From Lachnospiraceae bacterium (GTDB lineage: Bacteria > Bacillota > Clostridia > Lachnospirales > Lachnospiraceae), in NCBI GenBank assembly GCA_022800815.1, contig JAAWRC010000026.1:1-46971 (forward strand): a DNA stretch of 46,971 bases, in the 5' to 3' direction. Under the pieces are notes generated by a model, which had not been told where the DNA came from, searched no databases, and saw only the letters and a program-made list of their open reading frames with translations. Position 1 is the stretch's first letter, and every line of letters starts with the position of its first letter. A program made the position numbers and the translations under genes. Shown here piece after piece: positions 7,965 to 16,236 of this stretch.

Positions 7965-8761
7965 GTGAAGTTCCCGTATTGGAAGCAAAAGGCATCTGCA
8001 AGTATTTCGGCGGTTTGAAGGCTGTGGAAGCCGTGGATATGCAGGTCCAGAAGGGCGACATTTTCGGCATCATCGGCCCCAACGGAGCCGGTAAGACCAC
8101 TTTCTTCAATATGTGTACCGGTGTGTATGCGCCCACCAAGGGCGAAATTTTCCTCCAGGGGGAGAATATCACGAAGATGGCTCCCGACAAGATTGCCAGG
8201 AAGAAGATGGCGAGGACCTTCCAGAACCTGCAGCTCTTCAAGTTCATGAGCGTTCTGGACAATGTAAAGATCGGCTGCCACACCAAGACCAAGACCAACA
8301 TGGCGGATGCGATTCTTCATACCAAGAGGTATAAAGAAGACGAGAAATATGCGGTGGAGAAGAGCCTGGAGATTTTGGAGTCCATCGGACTGGCGGATTT
8401 CAAAGACACCATGGCCGGAAACCTGGCCTACGGCATGCAGCGGAAGGTGGAAATCGCCCGCGCACTGGCCCTTGACCCGGTGATCCTCCTCCTCGACGAG
8501 CCGGCGGCCGGCATGAACCCCAACGAGACGGCGTCTCTGATGGAGTTTATCAAGATGCTCAACAGCAAGGGCTACACCATTGCGGTAATCGAGCATGATA
8601 TGAAATTCATTATGAATTCCTGCAACAGGATCCTGGTCTTAAACTTCGGCCAGAAGCTCTGCGAGGGAACTCCCGATGAGATCAAGTCCAACCAGGAAGT
8701 GCAGGAAGCCTACTTTGGCAAGGGCATCGTGGCAGGAGAGGCGGTGAAGGTAAATGGCTGA
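7961..8761 (+). CDS. livG: Branched-chain amino acid ABC transporter ATP-binding protein LivG
   Basis: 266-residue ABC ATPase. Walker A GPNGAGKTTFF, Q-loop ARTFQNLQLF, a LivG-type signature LAYGMQRKVEIARAL (instead of LSGGQ, normal for this subfamily) and Walker B ILLLDEPAAGMNP, with the H-loop VIEHDMKF. The ATG at 7961 overlaps the livM stop and has GGGGGAG upstream; the longer in-frame extension inside livM is rejected. It energises import together with LivF. Its stop overlaps the livF start by 8 nt. Confidence 0.94.
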   Translation: MSEVPVLEAKGICKYFGGLKAVEAVDMQVQKGDIFGIIGPNGAGKTTFFNMCTGVYAPTKGEIFLQGENITKMAPDKIARKKMARTFQNLQLFKFMSVLDNVKIGCHTKTKTNMADAILHTKRYKEDEKYAVEKSLEILESIGLADFKDTMAGNLAYGMQRKVEIARALALDPVILLLDEPAAGMNPNETASLMEFIKMLNSKGYTIAVIEHDMKFIMNSCNRILVLNFGQKLCEGTPDEIKSNQEVQEAYFGKGIVAGEAVKVNG

Positions 8762-9479
8762 GACGATTTTGAAGGTGGAAAACCTGGCTGTAAACTACGG
8801 ATACATTATCGCACTGAGCAACATCAACCTGGAGATCAATAAGGGAGAGATCGTGACCCTGATCGGTTCCAACGGAGCCGGCAAGACCACGACCCTGATG
8901 GCCATCTCCGGCCTGGTGGAGAAGCGCCCCGGAAGTCAGATTACGTTTAAGGGACAGGATATTACCAAGATGGCCCCCAATAAGATTGTACATATGGGGA
9001 TGTGCCATGTGCCGGAGGGCCGGAAGATTTTCCCTGCCTTGACCGTGTATGAGAATCTGCGGGCAGGCGCCCTGGGCAACAAGAGTATGACCAAGGCCCG
9101 TTTTGACGAACTGGTGGAGGAGCAGTACACCCTGTTCCCCAGGCTTAAGGAGCGTTACAAGCAGGCCGGCGGAAGCCTGTCCGGCGGCGAGCAGCAGATG
9201 CTTGCCATCGCCAGGGGCCTCATGATGGATCCGGACATCGTCATGCTCGACGAGCCCTCCCTGGGACTTGCCCCCATCGTCATTGAGGACATTTTCGAGC
9301 TGATTAAGAAGGTTCGGGACATGGGCAAGACGATTCTTCTGATCGAGCAGAATGCTTCGGTGGCCCTCTCCATTGCAGACCGCGGGTACGTGCTGGAGAC
9401 GGGGAACATTACCCTCCAGGGGACGGGCCAGGAGCTCCTGGTGAATCCTGAGGTGAAGAAAGCGTATCTTGGCGCATAG
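8754..9479 (+). CDS. livF: Branched-chain amino acid ABC transporter ATP-binding protein LivF
   Basis: 241-residue ABC ATPase and heterodimer partner of LivG. Walker A GSNGAGKTTTLMAISGL, signature LSGGEQQMLAIARGL, Walker B IVMLDEPSLGLAP and LLIEQNA, the normal LivF end of the H-loop region. It overlaps livG by 8 nt. It ends 58 nt before the cysteine desulfidase gene, with no terminator between, so that gene is probably on the same transcript. Confidence 0.94.
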   Translation: MAETILKVENLAVNYGYIIALSNINLEINKGEIVTLIGSNGAGKTTTLMAISGLVEKRPGSQITFKGQDITKMAPNKIVHMGMCHVPEGRKIFPALTVYENLRAGALGNKSMTKARFDELVEEQYTLFPRLKERYKQAGGSLSGGEQQMLAIARGLMMDPDIVMLDEPSLGLAPIVIEDIFELIKKVRDMGKTILLIEQNASVALSIADRGYVLETGNITLQGTGQELLVNPEVKKAYLGA

Positions 9480-9537
9480 CGTTTCAAGGATAGAAAAAAG
9501 CAAAAGGCAAATTAATCGCAGAACGAAGGGGTTAAGG

Positions 9538-10806
9538 ATGGAAAGGAAAATTTACGACAACTATCTGACGATTTTAAAGGCAGAACTGTTGCCGGCCATG
9601 GGTTGTACGGAGCCCATTGCAGTGGCGTTCGCAGCAGCTAAGGCAAGGGCGGTATTGGGAAAAATGCCGGAACGGATGGAGATGTACTGCAGCGGCAACA
9701 TCGTGAAGAACGTGAAGGGCGTGGTGGTGCCAAATTCCGGCGGTCAGCTGGGCATCGACGTGGCGGCTGTCCTCGGCGTGGTCGGCGGACGGGAAGATCT
9801 GGAGCTGGAAGTGCTGAACAGCGTGACCGAGGAACAGATCGAGAAGACCAGGGAGCTGGTGAAGTCCGGCATGTGCGACTGCCGTCTGGTGGAGGGAGAG
9901 GAAAACCTCTACATCCGGGCGGAGGTGTTCGCCGGGGAGGACAAGGCGCTTGTGGAGCTCAAGACGAAGCACAACCATATTTCCCGTATTGAAAAGAACG
10001 GGGAGATCCTGTTTGCCCAGGACGACATCGAGGCGGGCTCCCAGGGTGACAAGAGCCAGTTAAACCTGAAGGACATCTATGAGTTTGCAAATACGGTGGA
10101 CGTCGAGGATGTCAGAGGCGTTCTGGAGCGACAGATGAAATACAACAAGGCAATCTCGGAGGAGGGTCTCAGGAATCCCTGGGGCGCCCAGGTTGGCCGG
10201 ACGCTTCTTGAAGTCAACGGAGACTCCGACTGGAGAGTGAGGGCCAAGGCTGCGGCTGCGGCCGGATCCGACGCCCGCATGGGGGGCTGTGCTCTGCCTG
10301 TGGTCATCAATTCCGGCAGCGGCAACCAGGGGATGACGGTCAGTCTGCCCATCTTGGAGTATGCGAACGAGGTGAAATGCTCCGAGGAGAAGCTGCTGCG
10401 GGCCCTGACCCTGGCGAATCTTCTGTCTCTTCACCAGAAGCGCTACATTGGAAATCTTTCCGCTTACTGCGGTGCCGTCAGCGCAGGCTGCTCTTCTGCC
10501 TGCGGCATCGCCTACATCGACGGGGCATCCCTGGAGGTCATCGGGCACACCATCATCAACGCCATCTGCAACGTCGGCGGCATGGTGTGCGACGGGGCGA
10601 AATCCTCCTGTGCGGCGAAGATTGCAAGTTCGGTGGAGGCCGGACTTCTGGGCTATGAGATGGCGAAGAGAGGCCGTAACTTCAAGCCCGGCGAGGGCAT
10701 GGTGGTGGAGGATATGGAGCAGACGATCCGAAACATCGGAAGGATGGGCCGCATTGGAATGAAAGGGACCGACGTGGAGATCCTGAACATCATGCTGGGG
10801 AAATAG
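9538..10806 (+). CDS. cyuA: L-cysteine desulfidase family protein (CyuA/YhaM, UPF0597)
   Basis: 422 residues, the usual length of this family, which breaks down L-cysteine to pyruvate, ammonia and sulfide using an oxygen-labile 4Fe-4S cluster. The family start AELLPAMGCTEPIAVAFAAA (residues 16-35, Cys23) and the C-terminal clusters AYCGAVSAGCSSACGIAY and GMVCDGAKSSCAAKI supply candidate cluster cysteines. GSGNQGMT is also conserved. The ATG at 9538 follows GGGGTTAAG. It lies 58 nt after livF and is probably the last gene of the liv transcript, so the transporter may serve cysteine or another amino acid rather than only Leu/Ile/Val (inference). Confidence 0.88.
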   Translation: MERKIYDNYLTILKAELLPAMGCTEPIAVAFAAAKARAVLGKMPERMEMYCSGNIVKNVKGVVVPNSGGQLGIDVAAVLGVVGGREDLELEVLNSVTEEQIEKTRELVKSGMCDCRLVEGEENLYIRAEVFAGEDKALVELKTKHNHISRIEKNGEILFAQDDIEAGSQGDKSQLNLKDIYEFANTVDVEDVRGVLERQMKYNKAISEEGLRNPWGAQVGRTLLEVNGDSDWRVRAKAAAAAGSDARMGGCALPVVINSGSGNQGMTVSLPILEYANEVKCSEEKLLRALTLANLLSLHQKRYIGNLSAYCGAVSAGCSSACGIAYIDGASLEVIGHTIINAICNVGGMVCDGAKSSCAAKIASSVEAGLLGYEMAKRGRNFKPGEGMVVEDMEQTIRNIGRMGRIGMKGTDVEILNIMLGK

Positions 10807-10815
10807 AACATGTTT

Positions 10816-10843
10816 TGTAAGGGGATTGGGGAGTCGCCTTACA
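10816..10843 (+). terminator. Hairpin after cyuA, possible terminator
   Basis: TGTAAGG (10816-10822) pairs perfectly with CCTTACA (10837-10843). Only a short pyrimidine run follows (TACTCTTT), so termination efficiency is uncertain. It starts 10 nt after the cyuA stop. Confidence 0.45.
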
Positions 10844-10877
10844 TACTCTTTAGGGGAAGGTAATTAAAATAAGGGAA

Positions 10878-10950
10878 GGGGAGCTGCCTTTTGCGCATGG
10901 GGTGAAACGCCTGTGTGCACAGGCAGCTTCCCTGTGTTAGGCGGTTTTTG
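10878..10950 (+). promoter_or_regulatory. Leader with alternative hairpins before the PflX-type gene
   Basis: Three pairings compete. Stem 1: GGGGAGCTGCCT (10878-10889) with AGGCAGCTTCCC (10921-10932), 12 bp including one G-U. Stem 2: GCCTGTG (10909-10915) with CACAGGC (10918-10924), which uses the same 3' bases as stem 1. Stem 3: CGCCT (10908-10912) with AGGCG (10939-10943), followed by GTTTTTG. Stem 3 plus the T-run resembles a weak terminator and cannot form together with stem 2. This looks like an attenuator, but no known riboswitch core was recognised. Confidence 0.4.
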
Positions 10951-10973
10951 AGGGTAATACAGGGAGGATTCCA

Positions 10974-11870
10974 ATGGAAGTCTGCAGGCTTTGTCCGAGG
11001 GAATGCGGTGTGGACAGAAAAAGTGGGAAACCGGGTGCGTGCGGCGTGTCGGGGGAGGGGGTCATGGCGGCCAGGGCGGCTCTCCACATGTGGGAGGAGC
11101 CCTGCATTTCCGGGGAAACCGGCTCCGGGACGGTGTTTTTTACAGGCTGCCCGCTGCGCTGCGTCTATTGCCAAAATTATGAACTGGCCCGGGGGAGGGC
11201 TGGGAAGCGCATTACGACGGAACGGCTTTCGGAGGTTTTCCTGGAGCTTGAGACGGCCGGGGCGGCCAATGTCAATTTGGTGACGCCGACTCATTACACG
11301 CCGGAGATTGTCCGGGCGGTGAAGGCGGCCGGAAAGCGGGGGCTTTCTATTCCGGTTGTCTATAACTGCAGCGGCTATGAGAAGGTGGAGACCCTGGAGC
11401 TTCTGGAAGGAACTGTGGATATCTATCTGACAGATTTTAAATATATGGATTCTGACATGGCGGCTCGTTATTCAAAGGCCCCTGATTACCCGGAGGTGGC
11501 GAAGGCGGCTCTCGGGGAAATGGTCAGGCAGACGGGGGGAGAGACCGCTTTTAATAAGGACGGCATGATGACAAAAGGGGTGATTGTCCGCCATCTTTTG
11601 CTTCCGGGCCATTTGAAAAATGCGAAAGCCGTGGTAAAATACCTGTATGAGTCCTATGGAAATCAGGTGTACCTGAGTCTTATGAACCAGTATACGCCCC
11701 TTCCCCAGGTGCGGGAGACGTTTCCGGAGCTTTCCAGAGGGGTGACGAGGCGGGAATACGAGCGGCTTGTGGATTACGCCCTCTCCCTCGGGGTGGAGAA
11801 CGGCTTCATCCAGGAGGGGGAGACGGCGAAAGAGAGTTTTATTCCGACTTTTGACGGGGAAGGACTGTGA
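10974..11870 (+). CDS. PflX-type radical SAM protein (COG1313-like)
   Basis: 298 residues. An N-terminal Cys cluster (Cys4, Cys7, Cys11, Cys23) precedes the radical SAM 4Fe-4S motif TGCPLRCVYCQNYE (Cys59, Cys63, Cys66). This matches the PflX/COG1313 group related to pyruvate formate-lyase activating enzymes, whose substrates are mostly unknown. The SAM-binding and barrel segments (VNLVTPTHYTPEIV, PVVYNCSGYE, DIYLTDFKYMD) are all present and the length is normal, so it appears intact. AGGGAGG precedes the ATG. No glycyl radical enzyme gene is adjacent, so its partner cannot be inferred from context. Confidence 0.85.
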   Translation: MEVCRLCPRECGVDRKSGKPGACGVSGEGVMAARAALHMWEEPCISGETGSGTVFFTGCPLRCVYCQNYELARGRAGKRITTERLSEVFLELETAGAANVNLVTPTHYTPEIVRAVKAAGKRGLSIPVVYNCSGYEKVETLELLEGTVDIYLTDFKYMDSDMAARYSKAPDYPEVAKAALGEMVRQTGGETAFNKDGMMTKGVIVRHLLLPGHLKNAKAVVKYLYESYGNQVYLSLMNQYTPLPQVRETFPELSRGVTRREYERLVDYALSLGVENGFIQEGETAKESFIPTFDGEGL

Positions 11871-11999
11871 ATGTAGCGGGATTGCGAATGCAGAGCTTCG
11901 TGGCGGTTCGCCTGCGGGGCAGACGGTGCAGGCAGGACGGATCAGGCGGGCAGGAGCGGCAGTCGGACGAAAGAGAAGAGAATGCGGAGGGAATGAGAG

Positions 12000-13205
12000 A
12001 TGGGAAACGGGATCGTGACATTGAAGAGGGGCGGAGGACGTGCGGTGAAGGCGGGCGGTCCCTGGATCTATGACAACGAGGTGGAGAGCGTTGTCGGGAC
12101 TTTTTCCGATGGAGACATGGTGCTGGTCCATGATTTTGACGGCTATCCTCTGGGCCGGGGGTTTATCAATCGGAAATCGAAGCTGCTGGTGCGCATGATG
12201 ACGAGAAATGTGGCCCAGGAGGTGGACGAAGAATTCATCCGTATGCGGGTAAAACATGCCTGGGAATACCGGAAGAGGGTCATGGATGACGTGGGAAGCT
12301 GCCGGGTGATCTTCGGGGAGGCGGATTTCCTTCCGGGGATCGTGGTGGACAAGTTTTCCGACGTGCTGGTGGTCCAGTCGCTGGCGCTGGGAATCGAAAG
12401 GTTCAAGCTTCTGATCATCGAGACCTTGAAGGAGCTGATGGCGGAGGACGGGATCCGGATCTGTGGCGTCTACGAGAGAAGCGATGCGAAGGTGCGGGAG
12501 CAGGAGGGCATGGAGCGGACGAAAGGCTTTCTCGGCGAGCCATTTGAGACCAGGGTGGAGATTGTGGAAAACGGCGTCCGCTACCTGGTGGACGTGGCCC
12601 AGGGGCAGAAGACCGGCTTTTTCCTGGACCAGAAATACAATCGGAGGGCCATACGGAGACTGTGTCCCGGCGCCAGAGTCCTGGACTGTTTTACCCACAC
12701 GGGATCCTTCGCCCTGAATGCGGGGCTGGCCGGGGCCTCCCATGTGCTGGGCGTGGACGCTTCTGAGAGCGGCGTGGCGCTGGCCAGGGAGAATGCCGCC
12801 CTCAACCATCTGCAGGATCAGGTGGAATTTACCTGTGCCGACGTCTTCGAGTTCCTTCCGAAGCTTGAGAGGGAGGGAGAACAGTTTGACCTGGTGATTT
12901 TGGATCCGCCGGCCTTCACCAAGTCGAGAAATTCCATCAAAAATGCGGTCAAGGGCTACCGGGAGATCAATCTGCGGGCCATGAGGCTCGTAAGGGACGG
13001 CGGCTATCTGGCCACTTGCTCCTGCTCCCATTTCATGGACTACGAGCTGTTCACGAAGACCATCGGCCAGGCGGCCCAGAACGTCCATAAGCGTCTGCGC
13101 CAGGTGGAATACCGGACTCAGGCACCGGACCATCCGGTCCTGTGGGCCGCCGAGGAGTCCTATTATCTGAAATTTTATATTTTCCAGGTGTGCGAGGAGA
13201 AGTGA
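12000..13205 (+). CDS. rlmI: RlmI-type 23S rRNA (cytosine-C5) methyltransferase
   Basis: 401 residues with the RlmI layout: an N-terminal PUA RNA-binding domain (about 1-75, GNGIVTLKRGGGRAVKAGGP), a central EEHUD-like segment, and a C-terminal Rossmann methyltransferase. Methyltransferase motifs: QKTGFFLDQKYNR, VLDCFTHTGSFALNA (SAM-binding), DLVILDPPAFTKS, and ATCSCSHFM carrying the expected catalytic cysteines of m5C enzymes. RlmI methylates C1962 of 23S rRNA in E. coli; the same target here is inferred. The start has GAGGGAATGAGAG upstream. A 129-bp spacer separates it from the preceding radical SAM gene. Confidence 0.87.
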   Translation: MGNGIVTLKRGGGRAVKAGGPWIYDNEVESVVGTFSDGDMVLVHDFDGYPLGRGFINRKSKLLVRMMTRNVAQEVDEEFIRMRVKHAWEYRKRVMDDVGSCRVIFGEADFLPGIVVDKFSDVLVVQSLALGIERFKLLIIETLKELMAEDGIRICGVYERSDAKVREQEGMERTKGFLGEPFETRVEIVENGVRYLVDVAQGQKTGFFLDQKYNRRAIRRLCPGARVLDCFTHTGSFALNAGLAGASHVLGVDASESGVALARENAALNHLQDQVEFTCADVFEFLPKLEREGEQFDLVILDPPAFTKSRNSIKNAVKGYREINLRAMRLVRDGGYLATCSCSHFMDYELFTKTIGQAAQNVHKRLRQVEYRTQAPDHPVLWAAEESYYLKFYIFQVCEEK

Positions 13206-13268
13206 GACCGATAAATTTGATGCCTTGTATTTTCCCTGAGAGTGATTTAGAATTTAATCAGGAAGGAG

Positions 13269-13811
13269 ATGGACGCCGTGGAAGCATTGAGAAAAGAAGA
13301 AATTTACATCGTTGAAGATATTTATAAATTGCCGGAGGGAGAACGGGCGGAATTGATTGATGGGCAAATTTATTATATGGCGCCTCCGGGCAGAACCCAT
13401 CAGAAGCTCAGCATGGCTTTGTCAAATGAGATATCGGCTTATATCAGGGAAAATGGCGGAGACTGTGAAATTTATGCGGCGCCCTTTGCCGTATTTTTAA
13501 ATGAAGATGATTTTAATTATGTGGAACCGGATATTTCCGTGATCTGTGATGTCGAAAAGCTGGATGAAAAGGGATGTCATGGTGCTCCGGATTGGGTCAT
13601 TGAGATCGTCTCTCCGGCCAGCAGGAAGATGGATTACTATAAAAAACTGTTTCAGTATCCTATGGCGGGAGTCAGGGAGTATTGGGTGGTCGATCCTGAC
13701 AGACACATGGTAACGGTTTATAATTTTGAGCAGGATAACATGGAAGAGTATGCTTTTGATAAAGAAATTCCGGTGGGAGTTTATGAAGGTTTTTTTATCA
13801 AGCTGACCTAG
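13269..13811 (+). CDS. Uma2 family (DUF820) putative endonuclease
   Basis: 180 residues with the Uma2 fold of PD-(D/E)XK type: YKLPEGERAELIDGQIYYMAPPG near the start (Glu and Asp of the first motif), VEPDISVICD (residues about 80-89) and PDWVIEIVSPASRKMDYYKK, where Glu and the Lys pair complete the nuclease-like site. VREYWVVDP is the typical following strand. These proteins are common in cyanobacteria and scattered in Firmicutes and their cellular role is unclear; several are thought to be decayed or domesticated nucleases. RBS AGGAAGGAG precedes the ATG. Base composition is visibly lower in GC than its neighbours, suggesting transfer. Confidence 0.85.
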   Translation: MDAVEALRKEEIYIVEDIYKLPEGERAELIDGQIYYMAPPGRTHQKLSMALSNEISAYIRENGGDCEIYAAPFAVFLNEDDFNYVEPDISVICDVEKLDEKGCHGAPDWVIEIVSPASRKMDYYKKLFQYPMAGVREYWVVDPDRHMVTVYNFEQDNMEEYAFDKEIPVGVYEGFFIKLT

Positions 13812-13825
13812 ACAAGCTTTGAATA

Positions 13826-13936
13826 CAAAATAAACCACCATATCAGCATTGCAGATACCACCATGAATGAAAGCGGTTTATTTTGAATAAAAAAGAGTCG
13901 CTGTCCGTAGAAAATGGAGACAACGACTTCTTTTTT
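13826..13936. terminator. Convergent terminator region with two inverted repeats
   Basis: Between the converging Uma2 and carbamate kinase genes. The first repeat is CAAAATAAACC (13826-13836) / GGTTTATTTTG (13875-13885), perfect over 11 bp with a 38-nt loop. The second is AAAAAAGAGTCG (13889-13900) / CGACTTCTTTTTT (13923-13935) with one bulge, A-rich on one side and T-rich on the other, so it can end transcription in both directions. Confidence 0.7.
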
Positions 13937-14032
13937 ATTAGAAATTCAGAAAAAGCACAAAAATTTAAGAAACAATTTATTGACAAAACAAAACACCTTT
14001 GCTAGACTGAAACCACATTTCAAACCACATCC

Positions 14033-14968
14033 CTATTCTACTGTGATCAGTGTCCCTGTTTTCCCCGCCATAGCGTCTTTTGCCTTAGAGAGGTTTGCGA
14101 TGACGGCTTTCCGTCCCGGCTTGGAGGAGACAAATTCCACGGAGGCTTCGATTTTGGGAAGCATGGAGCCGGCCTCGAACTGGTTTTGCTCCATATAGGT
14201 ACGGGCCTCGGAGGCGGTGAGCCTGTCTAGGAGGGCCTCTCCGGGCTGTCCATAATGGAGGGCCACCTTCTCCGTACCGGTGAGAAAGAGAAGAGCGTCG
14301 GCATCCACCATGTCGGCCATGCGGGCGGCGGTTAAGTCTTTTTCGATCACAGCGCTGGCTCCTTTTAAGCGGGTGCCCTGCTGCAGAACCGGGATGCCGC
14401 CGCCACCGCCGGCGATCACCAACTGATTGGCATCTAGGAGCGTCCGGATGGCGTCGATCTCATAGATGTCGATGGGCTTCGGAGCCGCCACGATCCGGCG
14501 ATAGCCTTGTTCTTCCTTTATGACATAATTGCCTTTGGCGGTCTCCGCACGGGCCTCGTCCTCGCTCATATAACGGCCGATGACCTTGGTGGGCTCGCTG
14601 AAGGCCTCGTCGAAGGGGTCCACCCGTACCTGGGTGATGATGGTGGATACCGGTTTGAAAATACCGCGGTTCAAGAGCTCGGTCCGGATGGCGTTTTGCA
14701 GATCATAGCCGATATATCCCTGGCTCAAGGCACCGCAGACCGACATGGGGGCGACGGTGTATTCCGGGGAGAGACGGGCGAATTCCGTCATGGCCGTGTG
14801 GAGCATGCCGACCTGGGGGCCGTTGCTGAAAGTGATGGCGATCTGATACTTTTCTTCCACCAGGTCGGCGATGGCGCAGGCCGCCTTTGCCACGGCTTTT
14901 TTCTGATCTGGAAACAGGATGCCGAAGGCGTTTCTACCCAGGGCGACCACGATCCGTTTTTTATCCAT
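14033..14968 (-). CDS. arcC: Carbamate kinase
   Basis: 311 residues, normal length for carbamate kinase, which makes ATP from carbamoyl phosphate plus ADP (or the reverse) at the end of arginine, agmatine or purine-derived catabolism. Motifs: SNGPQVGMLHTAM (carbamate/phosphate site), LSQGYIGYDLQNAI, and the nucleotide loop VIAGGGGGIPV. The first phosphate loop reads ALGRNAFG where most relatives have ALGGNAL, so a Gly is replaced by Arg. The start at 14968 has GAGGGATTATC before it; an in-frame extension further upstream lies in the promoter and is rejected. No arcA/arcB neighbours are present, so the pathway it serves is unknown. Confidence 0.92.
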   Translation of the reverse strand: MDKKRIVVALGRNAFGILFPDQKKAVAKAACAIADLVEEKYQIAITFSNGPQVGMLHTAMTEFARLSPEYTVAPMSVCGALSQGYIGYDLQNAIRTELLNRGIFKPVSTIITQVRVDPFDEAFSEPTKVIGRYMSEDEARAETAKGNYVIKEEQGYRRIVAAPKPIDIYEIDAIRTLLDANQLVIAGGGGGIPVLQQGTRLKGASAVIEKDLTAARMADMVDADALLFLTGTEKVALHYGQPGEALLDRLTASEARTYMEQNQFEAGSMLPKIEASVEFVSSKPGRKAVIANLSKAKDAMAGKTGTLITVE

Positions 14969-14993
14969 GATAATCCCTCGTTTCTGTGCAATG

Positions 14994-15022
14994 ATTATAC
15001 CCAGTATATCATGGATTGTCCG
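14994..15022 (-). promoter_or_regulatory. Promoter of the carbamate kinase gene
   Basis: Read on the minus strand: CGGACA (-35, 15022-15017), 17 nt, then a perfect TATAAT (14999-14994), 25 bp before the arcC start. The -35 matches the consensus at four of six positions. Confidence 0.65.
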
Positions 15023-15035
15023 GGTTTTCCAGAGA

Positions 15036-16019
15036 CTATTTGGTGCAAAATCCGAATTCCACCCGTCCCTCTTCCCATTCTGCCTCCACCAGATAGACAT
15101 ATCCGGCTTCTGCGGTCATGATATAGCCCTCGTCCGTATCCCGGACCTCCACGGCCTCCCCGGGAAGTATCTCTGCTTCTGCGGAAGCGTCCTGGTGCCA
15201 GGCCTCCAGCGGGAAACGGGTGACGGCCACAGACTTGGGCTTATAAGAGCAGGTGAGCTTAAGCTCGAGGCCGTCCGGTATGGATTCGTCAATACGGATG
15301 TCATTGAGTTCCGGCCAGGCCAGAATGTGGGAGCTGTCGGCGAGCGTATGTTGAGTCTTGCCGTTTTCGTCGACGTAACTCCATCCGTAGCCGCCCCTGG
15401 TCAGGACCATCGAGACGACGGCCAGGTCGGTCCGGTACTCCGCATTCATGGAAGGCGGTTCGGAGGGATCTGCCGGCATGGAAATTTCGTCGACCAGATA
15501 CTGCCAGGGGGCGGAGTCCTCCGTAGTCCCCGCTTTGACCAGGACCATTTTGGAAGTGCCGGGATACTGTCCGGGGTAGCTCTCCAGCATCATGCCGTTT
15601 CCGTAGATGTCCACCACGCAGCCGGCCCTTATGTCGTCTGCCGTGAGCGGGTTTCCGTCGGAGTCTTCCAGATCCCCGGGGATGGGAGCGGTGAAGAAGG
15701 TTCCCATGTTGACGTCCACGTAGTAAAGGTTGCCCTGTGCGTCTGCCAGGGTCATGGCCCGGATGACGCCCTCCTCCGGCGTGCCGTAGTCAGGAGCTTC
15801 CCCGGGACCGAGCCGCATGGCGGCCGGAGCGGGACTGGCGGCGCCTGCGCCGTCGGAGGCGTCGGACTCTGCCGCCTGGGTTTCCGTCTGTGTTTGATTT
15901 TGTTTTGTCTCTTGGGTTTCCGGCACGCTCTCCGGGGCCGGCGTCTTGCCGCAGCCGCTTAAGAAGACAAAGGATGCCAGGAGAAAGGCGGTGGTTTTTG
16001 TGATTTTATGGTTTCTCAT
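15036..16019 (-). CDS. Lipoprotein of unknown function
   Basis: 327 residues. Signal peptide with lipobox FLSGC (Cys23), then a low-complexity Glu/Thr/Gln linker (about residues 26-65), so it is anchored to the outer face of the membrane. Past the linker there are only weak hints: a segment with GNLYYVDVNMGTFFTAPIPG, a beta-rich middle (GCVVDIYGNGMMLESYPGQYP) and a C-terminal half ending in YVYLVEAEWEEGRVEFGF. This layout is found in small exported proteins of Lachnospiraceae annotated as hypothetical. I do not recognise a domain. It stands alone, divergent from the hydrolase gene and upstream of arcC. Confidence 0.8.
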   Translation of the reverse strand: MRNHKITKTTAFLLASFVFLSGCGKTPAPESVPETQETKQNQTQTETQAAESDASDGAGAASPAPAAMRLGPGEAPDYGTPEEGVIRAMTLADAQGNLYYVDVNMGTFFTAPIPGDLEDSDGNPLTADDIRAGCVVDIYGNGMMLESYPGQYPGTSKMVLVKAGTTEDSAPWQYLVDEISMPADPSEPPSMNAEYRTDLAVVSMVLTRGGYGWSYVDENGKTQHTLADSSHILAWPELNDIRIDESIPDGLELKLTCSYKPKSVAVTRFPLEAWHQDASAEAEILPGEAVEVRDTDEGYIMTAEAGYVYLVEAEWEEGRVEFGFCTK

Positions 16020-16236
16020 ATTGATCCCTCCATATCAGGTGCCTGCGATCGTTTTCAGAGGCAGGGAAATAAAATGGATAAAAGTCTCGTATATATAGTG
16101 TACCGGAAATGAAAAAATGTTGCAAGAAAATCAAGGAGCGGCTTGCCAGAGTCTTGCTTCCATATTAAAATATAGGAAACAAGTAAGGCGGCGGGGGAGG
16201 ACGGAGCGGACATGCCGCCGGAATGGAGATGGGACA

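Noticed and set aside
11472-13133. 553-codon minus-strand open frame opposite rlmI
   Set aside because: It is the antisense of the PflX-type and RlmI genes, whose motifs are complete; the antisense product has no family features.
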